Below, in pieces: positions 6,612 through 10,647 of a DNA stretch of 10,647 nucleotides (within the stretch, counting starts at the first letter, position 1; every line of letters starts with the position of its first letter). The stretch comes from Patescibacteria group bacterium (GTDB lineage Bacteria; Patescibacteria; Microgenomatia; Daviesbacterales; UBA10151). The notes beneath the pieces are model-generated. The model had not been told where the DNA came from. It did not search any database and saw only the letters and a program-made list of their open reading frames with translations. The translations under genes were made by a program, and so were the position numbers. The stretch is from assembly GCA_023487645.1 (NCBI GenBank), contig JAMDBX010000066.1:1-10647 (forward strand), given 5' to 3'.

Positions 6612-6631
6612 GAGTGAATTTATGCTATGAT
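6605..6631 (+). promoter_or_regulatory. Predicted rightward promoter of the anchored-protein gene
   Basis: TTGGCA (6605-6610) and TATGAT (6626-6631) are separated by 15 bases, which is slightly short. The predicted +1 near 6638 leaves a three-base leader before the ATG at 6641. A GGAG at 6632-6635 is also correctly placed as a ribosome binding site, and it would be used only if transcription began further upstream. Confidence 0.4.
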
Positions 6632-6640
6632 GGAGTTATC

Positions 6641-7288
6641 ATGCAAAAGGGTACTGCCACTCTTTTTCTTGTGATTATTGTACTGATTATTGTCGGTTTG
6701 ATTAGTCTGCTCTTTCTAGGTTTAATAAAACCTTCACCTTCAGTTTTAGCCGTACCAAAAATTTGGAAAACTCCGGTGCAAACTCTGCAAATCCAAACTT
6801 ACAATGACAACAACTTGGGCTTAGCATTCCAATATCCAAAAGATTTTCAGGTGAAAGAAGACTCGGAGGAGGAATACAGCAAAAGAGGTGGTGGGAATTT
6901 TAGACGGAATTTTGCCAACTATGTGCAATACGAGCCGGGTAAAGTTGCGGGAGTTGTGGTGGTTTTAGGAAAAGATCAGAATTATGACAACAATCCCTTT
7001 TCTGTATGGGTATTTGATAATCCGGATAATTTGATTGCTGATAAATGGTTTGATAAATATTGGTATTACCCTTTTCTTTGGGGGGTGTTTGACTGGGCTT
7101 CAAAAGGGCATGTCACTCCTGATGAAGAAGTCGTCGTTGCCGGTCAAACTACCAAATATAAAATTGTGTTATATCAGCCCGGTTCGCCAAAATACCTATA
7201 TTTATCAAATCAAGGCCGGATGTATCTTTTGAGGATCATCGGGGAGAACGGGGAGAAAATCTTATCCGGCTTTAAGTTTTTACAATAA
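6641..7288 (+). CDS. N-terminally anchored extracytoplasmic protein, PsbP-like YP-F signature
   Basis: The protein has 215 residues. One long hydrophobic segment (about 8-29, LFLVIIVLIIVGLISLLFLG) acts as a signal anchor or uncleaved signal peptide, followed by a proline-rich linker (31-46) and a mixed alpha/beta domain. The phrase NNLGLAFQYPKDFQV (58-71) is the type seen at the start of PsbP/Mog1-like domains in secreted bacterial proteins. The domain ends with VVAGQTTKYKIVLYQ, YLYLSNQGRMYLLRIIG and ILSGFKF strands. There is no lipobox Cys and no catalytic motif I recognise, so the function is unknown. The ATG at 6641 is chosen because GGAG lies five bases before it and the membrane helix then starts at once. 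A TTG start at 6575 would add 22 residues overlapping the divergent promoter. It converges on the 3D-domain gene. Confidence 0.82.
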   Translation: MQKGTATLFLVIIVLIIVGLISLLFLGLIKPSPSVLAVPKIWKTPVQTLQIQTYNDNNLGLAFQYPKDFQVKEDSEEEYSKRGGGNFRRNFANYVQYEPGKVAGVVVVLGKDQNYDNNPFSVWVFDNPDNLIADKWFDKYWYYPFLWGVFDWASKGHVTPDEEVVVAGQTTKYKIVLYQPGSPKYLYLSNQGRMYLLRIIGENGEKILSGFKFLQ

Positions 7289-7290
7289 AT

Positions 7291-7434
7291 AAGCAGAGCT
7301 TGATTCCTCGAAGACTCGGAATTAAGCAGAGCTTGATTCCTCGAAGACTCGGAATTAAGCAGAGCTTGATTCCTCGAAGACTCGGAATTAAGCAGAGCTT
7401 GATTCCTCGAAGACTCGGAATTAAGCAGAGCTTG
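7291..7434. repeat. Perfect 33-bp tandem repeat, 4 full copies plus 12 bases
   Basis: Identical 33-base units start at 7291, 7324, 7357 and 7390, and a fifth is cut after AAGCAGAGCTTG (7423-7434). Each unit contains two small inverted repeats: AAGC-AGA-GCTT, and ATTCC with GGAAT ten bases apart. Full identity among copies points to recent expansion or active homogenisation. Because 33 is a multiple of three, both strands are open across it and encode 11-residue repeats, but these are judged to be chance frames. The array fills the gap between two convergent genes. Confidence 0.95.
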
Positions 7435-7445
7435 CTTTTTGTTTT
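7423..7445 (+). terminator. Rho-independent terminator after the tandem array
   Basis: AAGCA (7423-7427), loop GAGCT, TGCTT (7433-7437) forms a five-pair stem followed by TTTGTTTT. The last partial repeat supplies the left arm and loop. It would stop rightward transcription from the gene ending at 7288. The stem is short, so strength is uncertain. Confidence 0.5.
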
Positions 7446-8142
7446 ACAAAAGGTAGATATCCACAAAGTGCGCACTCCAACCAGCTGTTTTGGCATCTTC
7501 AAAGCCAAGATCAATAATATTGCCTTTAATGGCCCCGCCGGTATCACCGGCTACTGCCATGCCATAGTCGGGAATGTAAACTTTAGAACGGAGCTTGATA
7601 ACTTTTGGGTCAACGGCGATTACGCCTTTGCCTTGCCTCATGCCGATGGCCGTCCATTCATCACAACCCGGACAATGGGAATCATAGTGAGTGGCGTAAA
7701 CCCGCATTTTTTTCCAATATTGAATAGATCCATCGGGTGTATCCAAAGTTCTCCAGACAATTTTAGTGCCGCGGGAGATTTTTTTATCTTTGGCTGGCGT
7801 GGTTTCTACTGATACCAAATCCCGGTCGTATTCTTCGCCGTCTTTGGAATAGGTGATTTTGTAAATCTTGGTTTTCTTGCCATCTGTGCCTTCCTCTAAC
7901 ACTTTTTCTTCACCGGCCTCTGTTTCCGGATCATCTTCATAAACGGTTTTTTTAGGTAAAACCTCAGTTTCTTCCTGCAGTTTTTCCGTAAAAGAGGATT
8001 CAGTGTGAACGGGTTGATTAACCGGCAGGGTTTCCTGCAAAGAAGGAGTAGATTCTCCTAAAACAGCCGGTGCCCGCCATACGCTTTTGGCAAATATGGT
8101 TAGGACAATGATTAAAAGAATGCCTAAATATTTTTCCATCAT
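7444..8142 (-). CDS. G5-like plus 3D-domain secreted cell-wall protein (RpfB/YabE-like)
   Basis: The protein has 232 residues. An N-terminal hydrophobic helix (about 5-20) serves as signal anchor, then comes a low-complexity acidic linker (28-50). Next is a G5-like region (about 52-128, SFTEKLQEETEVLPKKTVYE through YDRDLVSVETTPAKDKKISRGTK), and last a 3D domain (145-232). The 3D domain has its three defining aspartates: Asp178 (IAVDP), Asp200 (AGDTGGAIKGN) and Asp211 (IDLGF). This double-psi barrel is related to the MltA-type lytic transglycosylase fold, and G5 regions bind wall glycans, so a role in peptidoglycan remodelling outside the membrane is likely. A CPGC pair (Cys157, Cys160) lies near the putative active cleft. 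The gene begins three bases after the helicase stop, with tandem ATG codons and no ribosome binding site, suggesting coupled translation. Confidence 0.93.
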   Translation of the reverse strand: MMEKYLGILLIIVLTIFAKSVWRAPAVLGESTPSLQETLPVNQPVHTESSFTEKLQEETEVLPKKTVYEDDPETEAGEEKVLEEGTDGKKTKIYKITYSKDGEEYDRDLVSVETTPAKDKKISRGTKIVWRTLDTPDGSIQYWKKMRVYATHYDSHCPGCDEWTAIGMRQGKGVIAVDPKVIKLRSKVYIPDYGMAVAGDTGGAIKGNIIDLGFEDAKTAGWSAHFVDIYLL

Positions 8143-8145
8143 GAC

Positions 8146-10047
8146 TTAGGCATTCAGCCAATCTTCCTCATCAGCATCCATAAGTTTATCATTAAAACTA
8201 TTTTCATCTTTGTAACTAATATTACTGGTAATTAAGCTTTCCGGTATATCAGTTAAAAATCTGGATACTAAGTTATTACTTCTTTGACCAAAATACAACC
8301 TTTGTCTAGCATATGTTAAATATAATTTTTCCTTGGCTCGGGTAATGCCGACATAACACAATCGCCTTTCTTCTTCCAGTTCCCGCATATCCAGCATGGA
8401 TCTAGAATGAGGAAACAAGCCTTCTTCCATTCCTACCATAAATACGGTCGGAAATTCTAAGCCTTTAGCAGAATGCAGTGTCATTAAGGTGACGGCATCA
8501 TTGGTCAGTGTATCAGTGTGTCGGTGTTTCGGCGAGTCGGAAGCTTCCACCAAAGCCACATTTTCCAAAAATTCCACCAAATTAGGAAATTCTTCTGCCA
8601 CTGAACGCAGTTCTTTGACATTTTCTACCCGGGCTTTACCGATTTCCGTATTGTCGTCAATGTAAGCCAAATAGCCGGTTTTTTGCAAAATTCGGTCCAG
8701 TAAATCTAAAGTGGCATATTTTTCCAGTTGTGGGGAAATTTCGGCAACCAGCTCCATTACTTTAGCCAGTCTGCCTTTACCGATTTTTTCAGCCCTTTTT
8801 AATGAAACCGAATCTTTGGGATTTTGCAGTAAGCGCAAATAGGCCAGGACATCTTTGATTTCCTTTCTTTCGTAAAAACTGACGCCGCCGACCAATTTGT
8901 AGGGGATGCCGGCTTTTAAGAATTGTTCTTCCAGAGACCGGGATTGGGCATTGGTGCGGTAAAGAATGGCAAAATTGGACAGAACAGTATTTCGGTCGGC
9001 AATCCCGCTCACTTGCTCCTGCCCAGTTATTTTGGAGATTATAAAAAGAGCTTCTTCGACTTCGTTTCTGACTTCCACTACCTCGATTTTTTCGCCGCCG
9101 TCTTTATCGGTCCAGAGTTTTAAAATAGGGTGGGACCGGTTTTTGGAGATGACTGCATGGGCTGCATCCAAAATATTTTGAGTGGAACGGTAATTTTGTT
9201 CTAAATTAAAAACTTTGGCTCCCTGATAATCTTTCTGAAAATTAACAATGTTGCGAAAATCTGCCCCGCGGAAAGAATAAATTGATTGGGAGGCATCACC
9301 CACTACACAAATATTTTTGTGGCGGTTGGCCAAAAATTTGGAAATTAAATACTGGGCCGGGTTGGTGTCCTGGTATTCATCAATTAGAATGTATTGAAAT
9401 TGGATTTGGTACCTGGTTAGGATTGCCGGGTCTGTTTTAAATAATTTAATCGTATATAGTAATAAATCATCAAAATCCAGAGCATGATTTCTTTCTAAAA
9501 TATTTTGGTATTCCAGATAGATTTTGGCCACAATTTCCTGAAAATAACCCCGGGCATATTGCGGATATTCCAAAGAGGAGATCAATTCGTTTTTGGCCCC
9601 GGAAATAGTATGTCTGACAGCGTAGGGAGAAGTTTTTTGGGTGGGAATATTTAAATTACCCATAGCTTCTTTGATTGCATCCAAAGCGTCGCCCTCATCG
9701 TAAATGGCAAAACCAGGCGGCAAGCCTAAAACTTTGCCTTCCCGGCGTAAGATTTTGGCGCAAAATGAATGAAATGTTCCCATCATCGGTTCGTGACCAA
9801 TTGTATTTGGATCATGAGAGATTAGTTTTCTGATTCTTTCCATCATTTCACCGGCGGCTTTATTGGTAAAAGTCAAAACTAAAATATTTTCCGGCGGAAC
9901 TTTTTTCTCGGAAATTAAATAAACCACCCGGTAGGTTAAAACACGGGTTTTGCCGGAACCAGCTCCAGCCAAAATCAAACATGGGCCCTCAGTAGATTTA
10001 ACAGCTTCTTGTTGTTGGGGGTTGAGATCATCTAAGAGGTTGGGCAT
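8146..10047 (-). CDS. pcrA: UvrD/PcrA-type superfamily 1A DNA helicase
   Basis: The protein has 633 residues with the full motif set: Q-motif region LNPQQQEAV (8-16), Walker A AGAGSGKT (27-34), motif Ia TFTNKAA (59-65), Walker B LIDEYQDTNPAQ (221-232), motif III GDASQSIYSFRGAD (250-263), motif IV EQNYRS (283-288), motif V LMTLHSAKGLEF (521-532) and motif VI EEERRLCYVGITRAK (558-572). Such enzymes unwind DNA 3' to 5' in excision and mismatch repair and strip RecA or stalled complexes. It is about 90 residues shorter than typical PcrA/UvrD: the stretch between 2A (ends near 410) and motif V is only about 110 residues, indicating a reduced 2B domain, and the C-terminal tail is short. It is the first gene of a leftward pair with the G5-3D gene. 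The gene symbol is by family resemblance; uvrD would be equally fair. Confidence 0.95.
   Translation of the reverse strand: MPNLLDDLNPQQQEAVKSTEGPCLILAGAGSGKTRVLTYRVVYLISEKKVPPENILVLTFTNKAAGEMMERIRKLISHDPNTIGHEPMMGTFHSFCAKILRREGKVLGLPPGFAIYDEGDALDAIKEAMGNLNIPTQKTSPYAVRHTISGAKNELISSLEYPQYARGYFQEIVAKIYLEYQNILERNHALDFDDLLLYTIKLFKTDPAILTRYQIQFQYILIDEYQDTNPAQYLISKFLANRHKNICVVGDASQSIYSFRGADFRNIVNFQKDYQGAKVFNLEQNYRSTQNILDAAHAVISKNRSHPILKLWTDKDGGEKIEVVEVRNEVEEALFIISKITGQEQVSGIADRNTVLSNFAILYRTNAQSRSLEEQFLKAGIPYKLVGGVSFYERKEIKDVLAYLRLLQNPKDSVSLKRAEKIGKGRLAKVMELVAEISPQLEKYATLDLLDRILQKTGYLAYIDDNTEIGKARVENVKELRSVAEEFPNLVEFLENVALVEASDSPKHRHTDTLTNDAVTLMTLHSAKGLEFPTVFMVGMEEGLFPHSRSMLDMRELEEERRLCYVGITRAKEKLYLTYARQRLYFGQRSNNLVSRFLTDIPESLITSNISYKDENSFNDKLMDADEEDWLNA
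8505..8540. repeat. Degenerate 8-bp tandem repeat within the helicase gene
   Basis: On the plus strand the units TCAGTGTA, TCAGTGTG, TCGGTGTT and TCGGCGAG follow one another, then TCGG. They encode residues about 503-515 (SDSPKHRHTDTLT) in the variable loop before motif V. The pattern looks like a microsatellite-type expansion that has partly decayed. Confidence 0.6.
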
Positions 10048-10057
10048 AGCGGAGGAT

Positions 10058-10066
10058 ATATTAGCA
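10058..10066 (-). promoter_or_regulatory. Predicted extended -10 of the helicase gene
   Basis: On the minus strand TG-C-TAATAT ends ten bases before the ATG at 10047. The expected +1 is near 10051, giving a four-base leader. No ribosome binding site is present; the bases before the ATG read CCTCC, the wrong polarity for one. No clear -35 is seen. Confidence 0.4.
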
Positions 10067-10091
10067 TATTTAAATCAGAAATTGGTTGATT

Positions 10092-10100
10092 TGTTACAAT
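10092..10100 (+). promoter_or_regulatory. Predicted extended -10 of the right-end membrane-protein gene
   Basis: TG-T-TACAAT ends six bases before the ATG at 10107, placing +1 on the A of the start codon. No -35 match is seen at standard spacing. It is divergent from the helicase promoter within the 59-base gap 10048-10106. Confidence 0.45.
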
Positions 10101-10106
10101 GGTGGT

Positions 10107-10538
10107 ATGAAGCGTTTTGCTCAGCAAGTTTTGCTGACGCTATTATATTTGACTCCAATCGGTTATATATTAAATCTTTTTGCTCTCCAAACTGGAAAGA
10201 TGACTCCTGGTGTATATGTATCTATGCAAAGAGAGACGCCGATTTTGGCACATATTAAACAAAATCCACTATTTAAAGATAGAGCGCAGTGGTTAGTAGA
10301 CGGGATTTTTCTGGTGTCTCAAGGGCTACTGGTATTACAACAAAAGCTTGGAAATATATTCACTGCTTATGGATGGGTAGCCTTAGTTTTTGGAATTGTC
10401 AATTTTGTATCTGCATTCTTCCCGAAATTTGATTGGAATAAACGGTTAGGAGTACTGAGAGTATCAATTCTTGAAATACTTGTAATAACTCTTTTAGGGT
10501 TAAGCGTTGTATTGTCTTCAAATGCAATTACCTTTTAA
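10107..10538 (+). CDS. Small multi-pass membrane protein, unrecognised
   Basis: The protein has 143 residues with about four predicted membrane helices (8-27, 61-79, 84-105, 116-137). A longer hydrophilic loop between helices 1 and 2 carries KMTPGVYVSMQRETPILAHIKQNPLFKDRAQW. No conserved family motif is recognised, so no function is proposed. A TTG start at 10086 would add seven residues, but the ATG is preferred because an extended -10 box overlaps that stretch. The final 11 bases overlap the 3' end of a possible opposite-strand gene. Confidence 0.72.
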   Translation: MKRFAQQVLLTLLYLTPIGYILNLFALQTGKMTPGVYVSMQRETPILAHIKQNPLFKDRAQWLVDGIFLVSQGLLVLQQKLGNIFTAYGWVALVFGIVNFVSAFFPKFDWNKRLGVLRVSILEILVITLLGLSVVLSSNAITF

Positions 10539-10647
10539 TCAAGTAGAGTACGTATACTAAAATTAGCAAAAATATTACATTTGCATTTAAATAGTTCTTA
10601 GCCAAAAAATTAATCAAAAGAAATGGCAAATTTAAAATAGCTATTAG
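10528..10647 (-). CDS. Possible 3' end of a membrane-protein gene (5' end outside window)
   Basis: The minus-strand frame from the right edge is open for 39 codons and ends at TAA (10530-10528). The peptide is very hydrophobic (LIAILNLPFLLINFLAKNYL, then a segment ending VIFLLILVYVLYLIKR), with a basic C-terminus typical of a last membrane helix. The other two minus-strand frames contain stops. AT-rich DNA gives such peptides by chance now and then, so the call is tentative. If real, it overlaps the convergent gene by 11 bases. Confidence 0.45.
   Translation of the reverse strand, partial: LIAILNLPFLLINFLAKNYLNANVIFLLILVYVLYLIKR

Noticed and set aside
7291..7434. CRISPR array
   Set aside because: The 33-base units are directly adjacent with no unique spacers, so this is a plain tandem repeat.
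7272..7812. Repeat proteins encoded across the tandem array on both strands (SLIPRRLGIKQ or LCLIPSLRGIK units)
   Set aside because: The unit length is a multiple of three, so open frames arise automatically. They run antisense into, or out of frame over, the well-supported 3D-domain gene and have no start context.
1..10047. A defence island formed by the two UvrD-family genes
   Set aside because: The genes are 6 kb apart in different orientations, both look like housekeeping repair helicases, and no defence partner (toxin, TIR, nuclease operon, reverse transcriptase) lies near either.

Overview
The window looks like chromosomal DNA of a small-genome bacterium of the Candidate Phyla Radiation (Patescibacteria), probably near Microgenomates. 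This is inferred from gene style and content: moderately AT-rich DNA, short genes, a FemAB-type ligase, a G5/3D wall protein, a SurA-N-only anchored protein, two UvrD-family helicases close together, and several single-pass proteins of unknown role. TGA is used as a stop codon (at 3647-3649), so the recoded UGA=Gly of Gracilibacteria/SR1 does not apply. No rRNA, tRNA, integrase, transposase gene or CRISPR array was seen.

Layout. Bases 1-4257 read rightward: the C-terminal part of a helicase-nuclease (DNA end processing), an unrecognised 153-aa protein with its own promoter, then a tight pair made of an M24 aminopeptidase and a LUD-domain protein that overlap by 4 bases. Bases 4282-6575 read leftward: a SurA-N membrane-anchored protein, a FemAB peptidoglycan-bridge ligase, and a small membrane-anchored methyltransferase resembling the eukaryotic FAM173/ATPSCKMT family. 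Gene 6641-7288 (+) encodes an anchored extracytoplasmic protein and converges on a leftward pair (8146-10047, 7444-8142) of a PcrA/UvrD helicase and a G5-3D cell-wall protein. The gap between them holds a perfect 33-bp tandem repeat. At the right end a four-helix membrane protein (10107-10538, +) meets the tail of what looks like another membrane protein on the opposite strand.

Shared themes are DNA repair (two helicases) and the cell envelope (FemAB, G5-3D, SurA-N and other anchored proteins). The most notable observations are these. (1) A double-hairpin palindromic repeat of the IPANAGIQ/WIPAFAGMT type is inserted in frame inside femAB, and its two halves differ only by compensatory base-pair changes. 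(2) At all six transcription-unit starts I could examine, a -10-like hexamer lies 6-10 nt before the ATG, predicting transcripts with 0-4 nt leaders. Internal genes instead use Shine-Dalgarno or stop-start coupling. (3) The exact 33-bp tandem array ends in a terminator, and a related single motif sits at another convergent gene end. (4) There is a bacterial FAM173-like methyltransferase. I found no convincing evidence of a wholly new multi-gene system.
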